DNA of 64,000 bases from DSWT01 sp035420085. GTDB lineage: Bacteria > Chloroflexota > Anaerolineae > B4-G1 > SLSP01. The notes below the pieces were generated by a model. It was not told the origin of the DNA. It did not search any database and saw only the letters and a list, made by a program, of their open reading frames with translations. The DNA is taken from the NCBI GenBank assembly GCA_035420085.1, contig DAOLUH010000002.1, positions 1 to 64,000 of the forward strand, given 5' to 3'. The position numbers were made by a program, and so were the translations under genes. Of the stretch, positions 17,100 through 25,026 are shown piece after piece (the first letter of the stretch is position 1; each line of letters starts with the position of its first letter).

Positions 17100-17936
17100 A
17101 TGGACACGATTCACTGGCTCGAAAATCCCGATTGTCAGGATGCGGCAGTGGTGGGCGGGAAGGCGGCGAATCTGGGGAAGCTGGCGGAGACGCATCCCGT
17201 GCCGCCCGGCTTCTGCTTCACGCCGGAGAAGCCCGGTCCGCGTGGCCTGTCCCCTGACCTCTACGATGAACTGGTCGCGGCCTATGCCAACCTTGCCGTG
17301 CGCTGTGGAACGCCGGAAGTGCGCGTCGCCGTGCGCTCTTCCGCCGTGGACGAGGACGGGCAGCAGACGTCTTTCGCCGGGCTGCACGATACCTACCTCA
17401 ACGTGACGGGGCCAGGCGCGGTGGCCGCTGCCGTGCGCCGCTGCCTGGCCTCGGCGCGGACGCCGCGCGCGCAAGCCTACCGCCAGGCGCTCGGTCTGCC
17501 GGAGGAAGCGGACGTAGCGGTGCTCGTGCAGCAGCTCGTCGTCGCGGACGTGTCCGCCGTCGTCTTCAGCGCCGATCCGCGCACGGGCGCGCGGGACCGC
17601 GTTGTCATCAACGCGACGTGGGGGTTGGGGGAAAGCCTCGTCGGCGGGACGGTGACGCCCGATCTGTACATCGTCCGCAAGTGCGATTTGGAGATTCTCT
17701 CACGCCAGATTGCCGAGAAGACGTGTATGACCGTCGCTACTGCTGACGGTGTGCGTGAAGTCCCCGTGCCCGGCTGTATGCAGCGCGAACCGGCGCTCGA
17801 CAACGCGCAAATCAGAGCTTTGGCCGATCTCGCGCGCACGCTCGAAAACAGCCAGGGCTGGCCCGTTGACCTGGAGTGCGCGTATCAGAAGGGGCGGTTG
17901 TACTTGTTGCAGTGCCGGCCGATTACGACGGTGTAG
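17100..17936 (+). CDS. PEP/pyruvate-binding (ATP-grasp) domain subunit of split dikinase
   Basis: 278 residues matching only the N-terminal ATP-binding domain of PEP synthase / PPDK / rifampin phosphotransferase. It shows AVVGGKAANLGKL (about 16-28), VRSSAVDEDGQQTSFAGLHD as the nucleotide-binding core, ATWGLGESLVGGTVTPDLY, and the C-terminal LECAYQKGRLYLLQCRPITT. It has no His domain, which is supplied by the upstream gene (15246). GGAGG lies 7 bases before the ATG. The split into ATP-grasp and phosphohistidine polypeptides resembles two-subunit phenylphosphate-synthase-type enzymes by architecture; gene order here is His-domain first. Confidence 0.8.
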   Translation: MDTIHWLENPDCQDAAVVGGKAANLGKLAETHPVPPGFCFTPEKPGPRGLSPDLYDELVAAYANLAVRCGTPEVRVAVRSSAVDEDGQQTSFAGLHDTYLNVTGPGAVAAAVRRCLASARTPRAQAYRQALGLPEEADVAVLVQQLVVADVSAVVFSADPRTGARDRVVINATWGLGESLVGGTVTPDLYIVRKCDLEILSRQIAEKTCMTVATADGVREVPVPGCMQREPALDNAQIRALADLARTLENSQGWPVDLECAYQKGRLYLLQCRPITTV

Positions 17937-17939
17937 CGG

Positions 17940-18131
17940 GTAGCGGTCAGCTTTCAGCCGTCAGCGATCAGCCTTCGCGCTCAGACCGGTCTCCTGACCG
18001 TGCCCGCCTAAGCCTGGCTTTGCGGCGGTGCACGCGGATTGTGATCCGCGTGCAGCGTTTGACGATGTTTATCGCTTGCGGCGGATTACAATCCGCCGCC
18101 TGCTGCCTTCAAAAAATCCGTTCCAATCCGT
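17940..18131 (+). repeat. intergenic cluster: AGC-heptamer, CCGGTCTCCTGACCG element, two GGAT-loop-ATCC hairpins, AATCCGTT repeats
   Basis: 17940-17973 holds AGCTTTC/AGCCGTC/AGCGATC heptamers. 17985-18000 holds CCGGTCTCCTGACCG, whose reverse complement recurs near 63024. Perfect hairpins lie at 18030-18053 (GCACGCGGAT-TGTG-ATCCGCGTGC) and 18078-18099 (GCGGCGGAT-TACA-ATCCGCCGC). 18116-18144 has AATCCGTT repeats that run into the 3' end of iorB. No gene is seen in this gap. Confidence 0.7.
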
Positions 18132-18731
18132 TCAATCCGTTGACACCTGCGCCGCCTGCTGCCCCAACCGGAACGCGACCTTGTTCACCTCCGCATACTT
18201 CGCCGGGACGCGGCGCAAAATCGCCGTCTCCCACACCGCCGGGTCGGTTTCGAGCAGCGTGGAGAGCGCGGCAAGCATAATCGTGTTCACCGTGCGCGGA
18301 TTGCCGGCCTGTTCCGCCAGCGGCAGCGCGTCCACGGGGATGACGCGGCTGGCGCGGCCTTTCAGCGCCGCGAGGAGCGACGCCTCATCGGGGTAGACTG
18401 CGTTGCCGACGCTCACCGACATCGGCGTGATCTTCTGCCGGTTGACGATGATGACGCCGCCGGGTTTGAGGAAGTTCAGCCAGCGGGCGGCTTCCAGCAT
18501 CTCGAACGACAGTAGCACGTCCACCGTGCCTTCCTCGCACGTCGGCGATCCCACGCGCGGCGCCCAGCGGATGTGGCTCTCCACCACCCCGCCGCGCTGC
18601 GCGAAGCCGTGGACTTCGGACTTCTTGGCGTCCAGGCCCAGGTCGAGTCCGACTTGGGCGGCGATGTCTGACGCCGTGAGCACGCCTTGTCCGCCGACGC
18701 CGACGAAGAGCAAGTTTAAGTTCTCAATCAT
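18132..18731 (-). CDS. iorB: indolepyruvate:ferredoxin oxidoreductase, beta subunit
   Basis: About 200 residues of the pyruvate/ketoisovalerate oxidoreductase gamma-domain family: LLFVGVGGQGVLTASDIAAQ at the N-terminus, SEVHGFAQRGGVVESHIRW, and the Asn/Thr-rich NPRTVNTIMLAAL block. With IorA it oxidatively decarboxylates aryl pyruvates (from aromatic amino acids) to aryl-acetyl-CoA, reducing ferredoxin. ATG 18731 has AGGAGA six bases upstream; ATG 18737 directly abuts that site and is less likely. It lies downstream of iorA on the same strand, separated by a G-rich hairpin. Its last codons (STD-stop) fall in an AATCCGTT repeat. Confidence 0.85.
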   Translation of the reverse strand: MIENLNLLFVGVGGQGVLTASDIAAQVGLDLGLDAKKSEVHGFAQRGGVVESHIRWAPRVGSPTCEEGTVDVLLSFEMLEAARWLNFLKPGGVIIVNRQKITPMSVSVGNAVYPDEASLLAALKGRASRVIPVDALPLAEQAGNPRTVNTIMLAALSTLLETDPAVWETAILRRVPAKYAEVNKVAFRLGQQAAQVSTD

Positions 18732-18750
18732 AATCATTCTCCTATAGCGG

Positions 18751-18770
18751 CGCGGGATTATGATCCCGCG
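18751..18770. repeat. GGAT-loop-ATCC hairpin
   Basis: CGCGGGAT-TATG-ATCCCGCG, a perfect 8-bp stem with a 4-base loop. It is the third member of the hairpin type seen at 18030 and 18078, placed just upstream of the iorB ribosome-binding site. Confidence 0.7.
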
Positions 18771-18786
18771 TAAGCTCATTATAGTT

Positions 18787-18833
18787 GGGGGGGGGGGTTT
18801 GGGGGCGGGCGCGCCCCCCCCAAACCCCCACCC
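18787..18833. repeat. G11 homopolymer and G/C-rich palindrome between iorA and iorB
   Basis: An 11-G run (18787-18797), TTT, GGGGG, C, GGG, then the complementary CCCCCCCC-AAA-CCCCC arm. The stretch can form a very stable hairpin, and its G-rich strand has at least four G3 runs suited to a quadruplex. Homopolymers of this length are prone to slippage and to sequencing error. Confidence 0.75.
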
Positions 18834-18839
18834 AGATGT

Positions 18840-20672
18840 CTAGCCTTCCTCAATGGGTGCAATGGCCTGGGTGGGACAAACTTGCATACAAACCGTGCAT
18901 CCCGTGCATAAAAGTGGGTCAATGGACGACTTTGGCTTGTTGTTCGTCGGGTAGATCACCTCGCTCTTGAGAATCGCCGGGCAGCCGACGCGGAAGCACG
19001 AGCCGCAGGCCACGCACTTTTCGAGGTCAACCTCCATGCGCGGCTGATAATGGAAGTGCGGCGTGAAGACGCACGCCCCGCGCACGATGAGCACTGCCGG
19101 ACCGTCCTCGTGTTTCAGCGCGGCGCGGATGGCCTTGTTCATCGCGTTCACGTCCCAGGCGTTGACCTCTTCGACGTAGGTGACGCCCAGCGCCCGCACG
19201 ACAGGCGCGATGTCAATGTGCGGATTTTCTGCGCCCTGGAGCGTCGTGCCGGTGCCGGGATGGTGCTGCTGGCCCGTCATTGCGGTGATGCGGTTGTCGA
19301 GGATGGCGACGACGATGTTAGCCTTGTTGTAGACAGCGGACGCGAGCGGCGCCATCCCCGCGTGGAAGAATGTGCTGTCGCCGATGACGGTCACGACGCC
19401 CTCCTGCCCGCCGGCCTGCTTGAAGCCGTGCCCCATCCCGATGCCCGCGCCCATCGAAATCAGCATATCCATCGCCTCGAACGGCGGCAACACGCCCATC
19501 GAGTAGCAGCCGATGTCGCCAGGGAGAACGACTTTGCGCTTGTTGCGACTCAGCGCGTAGAAGAACGCGCGGTGCGGGCAGCCGGGGCAGAGCGCGGGTG
19601 GTCGCGGCGGAACGGTAATCGGTAACTGGTAATCGGTAACTGGGGATTCGCCATTTGCCATTTGCCATTTGCCATTTGTAATCAGTCCCGATTTTACCGC
19701 GCCCTTCCGCACGTTTGCCAGCGTCAGTTCGCCGCACAGCGGGAAGATGTCCTTGCCGTGGGCGACGGGGATGCCGGCGGCCTTCAGTTGGTCTTCAATG
19801 AAGGGGTCGAGTTCTTCGAGGACGATCAGCATTTCGACCTGCGCGGCGAAGTCGCGGATGGCGTGCAGCGGCAGCGGGTAGCTCATCCCCAGCTTGAGGA
19901 TAGAGGCGTGGGGCAGCACCTCGCGCGCGTACTGGTAGGCGATGCCGTTGGTGACGACGCCGAGCGCCTTGTCGTTCCACTCGACGCGGTTGACGTTCCG
20001 CTCGAACGCTGTCGTCTCAGCCCACTGCGCCACGTCCAGCAGCCGTTGTTCGATGACGGGATGTCGCATCCGCGCGATAGCGGGCAGGATGACGCGCGTG
20101 ATTTCTTCTTCGCGCTCGAACGGCGGGAGAGGCTGGAACTCGCGCGTGCCCGGCACGGTCGCTTCGACTGCCGACTTGGAGTGCGAGAGCCGCGTCGTCG
20201 AGCGCATCAACACCGGCGTTTTGAACTGCTCGCTCAGGTCCAGCGCCACAGCCATAAACTGCCGGGCCTCCTCGCTGTCGGCGGGATCGAAGCACGGGAA
20301 CTTGCCAAAGCGCGCGTACTGGCGGTTGTCCTGCTCGTTCTGCGACGAGAACGCGCCGGGGTCGTCGGCGCTGATCAGCACCAGCCCGCCCTTCACCCCC
20401 GTGTACGACACCGACATCAGGCTGTCGGCGGCGACGTTCACGCCGACGTGCTTCATCACCGCGATGGCACGCGCCCCGCCGAACGACGCGCCGATGGCGT
20501 TATCCAGCGCCACCTTTTCGTTGCTTGCCCATTCCGCTTTGATGCCAGGATAGCGCGCGAAGTTTTCGAGAATCTCCGTGGAGGGCGTCCCCGGATAGGC
20601 CACGGCGTACTGCACGCCCGCCTCCCACGCGCCCAGCGCAAAGGCTTCGTTGCCGGAAAGTAATCGTTTCAT
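18840..20672 (-). CDS. iorA: indolepyruvate:ferredoxin oxidoreductase, alpha subunit
   Basis: 610 residues. N-terminal pyruvate-oxidoreductase-like domain (LLSGNEAFALGAWEAGVQYA). The TPP-binding domain shows LCPGCPHRAFFY, GDIGCYSMGVLPPFEAMD and VIGDSTFFHAGM...NKANIVVAILDNR. The C-terminus has two 4Fe-4S motifs (CVACGSCFRVGCP and CTGCTVCMQVCP). GGAGG lies 8 bases before the ATG. An extra, low-complexity segment (about residues 331-353; TNGKWQMANGESPVTDYQLP) between the transketolase-like core and the TPP domain is encoded by heptamer repeats at 19614-19681. The reading frame is kept open, so the enzyme may be functional with an inserted loop. Confidence 0.9.
   Translation of the reverse strand: MKRLLSGNEAFALGAWEAGVQYAVAYPGTPSTEILENFARYPGIKAEWASNEKVALDNAIGASFGGARAIAVMKHVGVNVAADSLMSVSYTGVKGGLVLISADDPGAFSSQNEQDNRQYARFGKFPCFDPADSEEARQFMAVALDLSEQFKTPVLMRSTTRLSHSKSAVEATVPGTREFQPLPPFEREEEITRVILPAIARMRHPVIEQRLLDVAQWAETTAFERNVNRVEWNDKALGVVTNGIAYQYAREVLPHASILKLGMSYPLPLHAIRDFAAQVEMLIVLEELDPFIEDQLKAAGIPVAHGKDIFPLCGELTLANVRKGAVKSGLITNGKWQMANGESPVTDYQLPITVPPRPPALCPGCPHRAFFYALSRNKRKVVLPGDIGCYSMGVLPPFEAMDMLISMGAGIGMGHGFKQAGGQEGVVTVIGDSTFFHAGMAPLASAVYNKANIVVAILDNRITAMTGQQHHPGTGTTLQGAENPHIDIAPVVRALGVTYVEEVNAWDVNAMNKAIRAALKHEDGPAVLIVRGACVFTPHFHYQPRMEVDLEKCVACGSCFRVGCPAILKSEVIYPTNNKPKSSIDPLLCTGCTVCMQVCPTQAIAPIEEG
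19614..19681 (-). repeat. two heptamer repeat families inserted in frame in iorA
   Basis: 19614-19645 repeats GGTAATC/GGTAACT; 19650-19681 repeats the CATTTGC 7-mer (GGCAAAT on the coding strand). The combined block encodes about 23 residues not expected in the enzyme family and lies at a domain boundary. The first family is the same as the intergenic repeat at 16949-17084. Confidence 0.8.
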
Positions 20673-20879
20673 GCTGTGCCTCCAAAAACAGTCGTTTCAT
20701 TCTCAGGGTGGGTGCGCTCAGAGATCGGCCCACGCCTCTCCGTAGAACTATTGTAGTGACAAGCGGTGTCTTGTCCAGTACAAACGGCCTGATCTGTAGC
20801 AAATGTTACCTTGATTTAGGATTGATGGACAAGTGATAGGTTGCGCCTTCTGTTACTATAGATATAATCAGTTTGTACG

Positions 20880-20932
20880 CTTCAACGTTGAAACGTTTGA
20901 ACGTTCGAACGTTGCAACGTTCAAACGACGAA
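20880..20932 (+). repeat. ACGTTNNA octamer repeat in a divergent promoter region
   Basis: Successive 8-mers ACGTTGAA, ACGTTTGA, ACGTTCGA, ACGTTGCA, ACGTTCAA. Because AACGTT is self-complementary the block can fold in many registers. It lies in the 285-base gap between iorA and the gene at 20958, where no other gene is seen. Confidence 0.75.
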
Positions 20933-20957
20933 TGTATGGTTGATCGGTTACTAAAGC

Positions 20958-22598
20958 ATGGCCTTGCGCACACTTTACCAAACACTGCTCGATAGCGACC
21001 TGGCGCGCCTGCAGGTGATTGCCCGCCAATGGGACATTACCCTGGCTGCCGAACGGAAGCCTGATGTCGCAGCGGAACTGGCTGACGCGATGGCGCGCGC
21101 TGATGCTGTAGAGCGCGTGATGGCCGGACTCGGCGAGGCGGAGCGGGCTGCCCTGGATGCACTGTTACGGCGGGGTGGGGCGCTGCCGTGGGCGATCTTC
21201 ACCCGCTGCTGGGGCGAGCTTCGCGCCGTAGGGCCAGGCCGCCTGGAGCGCGAGGCGTTGTGGCGTGAACCTATATCGCCGGTGGAAAGGCTGTGGTATC
21301 TCGGTTTGGTGCAGCGCGCTTTTGCGATATGGCCTTCCGGTCAGGTGGAAATGGCCTTCATCCCGGAAGAATTGCGCCTGTATATGCCGGTTCCTGCGCC
21401 GCTCGACGTGTCGCCGCCGGTGCCTGCTGAGCCGCCCGGCCACCAAACCCCTGGATCCGATCTGCTGGCGGATGATCTGGCGACCTTGTTTGCGGCGCTG
21501 CAAATGGAAGCCAGCGGCTCTGTCCGCGCAGGTGAGCGCACGGCCTGGATGCAATTGCCGCACGCTGGCGCGTTGCTGGAAACATTGGCCGTGGAGCAAG
21601 GATGGATCCGCCGCGATGAGCGCGAACGGGCGCGACTTGCGCCTGAACCGGCGTTGAAGTGGCTGCAAGCGGATAGTTGGTCACAGTGGGCGACGTTGGC
21701 TCGCGCGTGGATGGAAAGCGCCCGCTGGAATGATCTCGCCGCCGTCCCAACGCTGCGTCCCGATCCAGTGCGCGAGTGGCCCGCCGATCCGTTGTCCACA
21801 CGACGGGCGTTTCTGGACATACTGCGCCACTGCGCGCCTGATACGTGGTACACGCTGGCAGACTTCATTGCCTTTGTGCGCGAACAGAACCTTGACTTTC
21901 TGCGTCCTGACGGCGACTACGACGCCTGGGCGCTGCGCGACGCAGCGACCGACAAGCCATTGCGCGGTCTTGAAGCGTGGGATGCTGTCGAGGGCGCGCT
22001 GATCACCTTTTTGTTCAACGGTCCACTGACCTGGTTGGGTCTGGTGGATGTTGGTGGAAGCGCGCCGTCAGCGCCGCTGACGACCTTTCGTCTGAGCGCG
22101 GCAGGGGCGGCGTTATTGCAGTCCGGCGATCCGCCAGCCTTGCCCGAACCGCCAGCCCTGCGTTTGAGCGAGGATGGTGTGATTGTGGCGCCGCTGCGAC
22201 GGCGTTACGCACGTTTTCAAGTCCACCGTATTGCGCGACCGCTCGGCTGGGATAACGGCTATCATTACCGGCTCACGCCGACATCCCTGACCCTGGCGCG
22301 CCAACAGCGGATCCCGCTGGAGCGCATTCTGGCGTTTCTGGAAGAAGCGACCGGGCGTCCGCTGCCTGCGCATCTGCGCGCGGCCATCGAGCGGGCCTAT
22401 CGCGGCGGCGATGCGGCGCGCCTGGAGCACGTCTGGCTGTTGCGTGTGCCTGATCCGGCGCTGCTGGAGCAACCCGCTCTGCGGCGCGCCATGCACGAGC
22501 AACTGGACGCGCACACGGCGCTTATCCGCGACGCCGACCACGCGCAGGTCTTGGCTGTGTTAGCGCACCACGGCATTTTAACGGATACAGATATCTAG
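20958..22598 (+). CDS. helicase-associated (XPB/Ssl2 N-terminal-like) domain protein
   Basis: 546 residues, no ATPase motifs. The C-terminal region (RFQVHRIARPLGWDNGYHYRLTPTSL followed by IPLERILAFLEEATGRPLP) matches the pattern of the helicase XPB/Ssl2-N-terminal-like domain (Helicase_C_3 type) found as stand-alone proteins in Chloroflexota and Actinobacteria. The N-terminal ~140 residues are helical (LDALLRRGGALPWAIFTRCW, winged-helix-like). The product may be a DNA-associated accessory protein; the function is unknown. The ribosome-binding site is poor. The stop codon TAG is the first base group of an AGC-heptamer repeat. Confidence 0.6.
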   Translation: MALRTLYQTLLDSDLARLQVIARQWDITLAAERKPDVAAELADAMARADAVERVMAGLGEAERAALDALLRRGGALPWAIFTRCWGELRAVGPGRLEREALWREPISPVERLWYLGLVQRAFAIWPSGQVEMAFIPEELRLYMPVPAPLDVSPPVPAEPPGHQTPGSDLLADDLATLFAALQMEASGSVRAGERTAWMQLPHAGALLETLAVEQGWIRRDERERARLAPEPALKWLQADSWSQWATLARAWMESARWNDLAAVPTLRPDPVREWPADPLSTRRAFLDILRHCAPDTWYTLADFIAFVREQNLDFLRPDGDYDAWALRDAATDKPLRGLEAWDAVEGALITFLFNGPLTWLGLVDVGGSAPSAPLTTFRLSAAGAALLQSGDPPALPEPPALRLSEDGVIVAPLRRRYARFQVHRIARPLGWDNGYHYRLTPTSLTLARQQRIPLERILAFLEEATGRPLPAHLRAAIERAYRGGDAARLEHVWLLRVPDPALLEQPALRRAMHEQLDAHTALIRDADHAQVLAVLAHHGILTDTDI

Positions 22599-22662
22599 CG
22601 GTCAGCTATTAGCTTTTGGGGAAATTCCGGCTGATCGCTGAAAGCTGACGACTCAAAGCTTA
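22597..22662 (+). repeat. AGC-heptamer repeat, inverted arms
   Basis: TAGCGGTCAGCT starts at the stop codon of the preceding gene; GCTGATCGCTGAAAGCTGAC is the complementary arm. The same TAGCGGTCAGCT sequence follows the stop of the gene ending at 17936. Confidence 0.75.
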
Positions 22663-22674
22663 GGGGGAGAACTT

Positions 22675-23841
22675 ATGGCCGAACATGAATTATATAAAAA
22701 GGTAACGCAGGCTTACACTGCTCGTTTTCAGCAGCCGCCGCAACTGGTCGTGCGTGCGCCTGGACGGGTCAACCTCATTGGCGAGCATACCGACTACAAC
22801 GACGGTTTTGTGCTGCCGGTCGCTGTGGATCAAGCGGCGTGGCTGGCCGTCGGGCCGGCCGAGGAGCCGTTGACGACAATACGGGCGATTGACATGAACA
22901 ACGATGAAACGGTATTCGCGGTTACAGAGGTGCCGGCTTCTGTAGGCGGGTGGCCCGATTACCCCAAAGGCGTCGTCTGGGCCTATTTGGAGCGTGGTTT
23001 GCAGCCGACCCCCATCAACGCGGTGCTGGCCTCCGACGTGCCGGTCGCTGCGGGAATGTCCTCCTCGGCGGCGTTGGAGCTGGCGTTTGCCTTTGCGTGG
23101 AATACATTCGGCCAGTTCGACATCGCCCTGTCTGACCTGGCGTTATTGTGCCAGAGGGCAGAGAACCAGTACGTGGGTGTGAACTGCGGCATTATGGATC
23201 AGATGATCAGCGCGTGCGGCAAAGCCGGTCACGCCATGATGCTCGACTCGCGCTCGTTGGACCGGCGCTATTTCCCGATGCCGGAGGGCGTCGCCGTCGT
23301 TGTCGCCGACAGTCTGGTGCGTCGCTCGCTGGCGTCTTCGGAGTATAATGTGCGGCGGGCGCAGTGCGAACAGGCAGTCACCCATCTGCAAGCGCACGTG
23401 CCTGAAGTCAAGGCTTTGCGGGATGTGTCGCTGCGTAACCTGGAGCGTTTTGGCCGGAGTCTGCCCGACGTGGTGTATCGCCGCGCGCGGCACGTCGTCA
23501 CCGAGAATGACCGCGTGCTGCGCTTTGCGCGCGCGCTCTATACCGGCGATATTGATACGGCCGGCGGCTTGATGGTCGAGGGCCATCGCAGTCTGCGCGA
23601 CGACTACGAAGTGAGCGCGCCGGAATTGGATGTGTTGGTCGAGGCGGCGGTAGAAGTCCCTGGTTGCTACGGAGCGCGTTTGACCGGTGCCGGCTTTGGC
23701 GGCTGCACCATCGCCCTGGTCGCCGAGGAGGTTGTCCCCGAGTTCCAGGCGCACATTGCTGAGGTATACGACGCGCGTTTTGGCAAGCGTCCCGCCGTCT
23801 ACGTGACGCATCCTGCCGACGGCGTCGCCGTTATCCAGTAG
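22675..23841 (+). CDS. galK: galactokinase
   Basis: 388 residues, standard length. All three GHMP/galactokinase motifs are present: PGRVNLIGEHTDYNDGFVLP (about 30-48), the ATP-binding VPVAAGMSSSAALELAFAF (about 122-140), and the C-terminal GARLTGAGFGGCTIALV. The NCGIMDQMISACGK segment supplies the catalytic Asp. It phosphorylates alpha-D-galactose in the Leloir pathway. A purine-rich ribosome-binding site (GGGGAGAA) precedes the ATG. No galT or galE is adjacent. Confidence 0.95.
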   Translation: MAEHELYKKVTQAYTARFQQPPQLVVRAPGRVNLIGEHTDYNDGFVLPVAVDQAAWLAVGPAEEPLTTIRAIDMNNDETVFAVTEVPASVGGWPDYPKGVVWAYLERGLQPTPINAVLASDVPVAAGMSSSAALELAFAFAWNTFGQFDIALSDLALLCQRAENQYVGVNCGIMDQMISACGKAGHAMMLDSRSLDRRYFPMPEGVAVVVADSLVRRSLASSEYNVRRAQCEQAVTHLQAHVPEVKALRDVSLRNLERFGRSLPDVVYRRARHVVTENDRVLRFARALYTGDIDTAGGLMVEGHRSLRDDYEVSAPELDVLVEAAVEVPGCYGARLTGAGFGGCTIALVAEEVVPEFQAHIAEVYDARFGKRPAVYVTHPADGVAVIQ

Positions 23842-23886
23842 ATCTGTCAATTCTGCGTTGAGGATTCATATAAAAAGGAGCGGAAT

Positions 23887-24972
23887 ATGAACATTGGCAT
23901 TCCAAAAGAGAGACTCTGTGGAGAAGAACGGGTCGGGTTGACCCCGGCTGGCGTCGGGCTGTTGACGAAGGCCGGGCACAAATGTTTTGTGGAGAAATCC
24001 GCTGGCGCTGGCGCCGGTTTCGACGACTACGACTATGAGCGCATGGGGGCGACGCTGCTGACGACCGGCGAGGAACTTTACGCGACTAGCTCTCTGGTGC
24101 TCAAGGTGCTGCATCCTACGTTGGAAGAGATCGGGTGGATGCCCGTTGGTCAGTCGTTGATGTGCTTTCTTGGGCTACAGTCGCTTCCTCAGGAAGAAGT
24201 CAACGCCCTCAAAGCGCACAAAATAACCGCTGTTGCCTACGAGATGATCTCCAAAGATGGTCGCGACTTCCCCATCCTCAAGACGATGAGCGAGATTGCC
24301 GGGCGGATGGCGCCCTACATCGCCGGAACCTTGCTGATGCGCACCAACGGAGGCCGGGGCGTGTTGCTGAATGGTGCGCCGGGCGTCTCTGCCGGTGAGG
24401 TGGTCATCCTCGGCGGCGGCGTGTTGGGCATGAACGCCGCGCGCGCGTTCGTCGGCTTGGGCGCGAAAGTCTTCATCCTCAGTCGCTCGCTGGACCGGCT
24501 GCGCTATCTGGAGGAGTACTTCCAGGGGCGCGTGACGACGATGATTGACCACGATTTCAACGTGGCGTACACGACGCGCTTTGCCGATGTCGTCATCGGC
24601 GCAGTGCGCGATCCGGGCAAACGCTCGCCGGTGGTCATCACCCGCGAGATGCTGCGCACGATGCGCAAGGGCGCGGTGATTATGGACTTCGCCATTGACC
24701 ACGGCGGCTGCGCCGAGACGAGCTGCCCGACCTCCTTCGATCATCCCACCTATATTGAGGAAGACGTGGTGCACTACTGCGTGCCCAACGTGCCCGGCGG
24801 TGTGCCGCGCACCTCGACGCACGCTTTCAACAACGCGGCCTGGTCGTACATTCAGCACATCACCAACATGGGGCCGGTGTCGGCTTTCGCGCAGAACGAC
24901 GCGCTACGCAACGGCGTCGCCATGCGCAACGGTGAGATCATCGAGCCACAGTTCCCGATTCGACGCTCATAA
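23887..24972 (+). CDS. alanine dehydrogenase/PNT family protein (catalytic His replaced)
   Basis: 361 residues spanning both AlaDH/PNT domains. N-terminal MNIGIPKERLCGEERVGLTP with the substrate-binding Arg15; Lys73 in LVLKVLHP matches the conserved active-site Lys. The NAD-binding domain carries VILGGGVLGMNAARA. The IMDFAIDHGGCAETS block keeps the conserved Asp. The position of the alanine dehydrogenase catalytic His (His96 of the M. tuberculosis enzyme, motif FLHLA) reads FLGLQ here, i.e. Gly96. Activity as an L-alanine dehydrogenase is therefore uncertain. AAAAGGAG precedes the ATG. It sits just upstream of the etf operon. Confidence 0.75.
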   Translation: MNIGIPKERLCGEERVGLTPAGVGLLTKAGHKCFVEKSAGAGAGFDDYDYERMGATLLTTGEELYATSSLVLKVLHPTLEEIGWMPVGQSLMCFLGLQSLPQEEVNALKAHKITAVAYEMISKDGRDFPILKTMSEIAGRMAPYIAGTLLMRTNGGRGVLLNGAPGVSAGEVVILGGGVLGMNAARAFVGLGAKVFILSRSLDRLRYLEEYFQGRVTTMIDHDFNVAYTTRFADVVIGAVRDPGKRSPVVITREMLRTMRKGAVIMDFAIDHGGCAETSCPTSFDHPTYIEEDVVHYCVPNVPGGVPRTSTHAFNNAAWSYIQHITNMGPVSAFAQNDALRNGVAMRNGEIIEPQFPIRRS

Positions 24973-25026
24973 TGTGGGCGAGCCGCCACTCGTCTTCGTA
25001 ATCCGTCATGCCAAAGGAGGTGTCAC

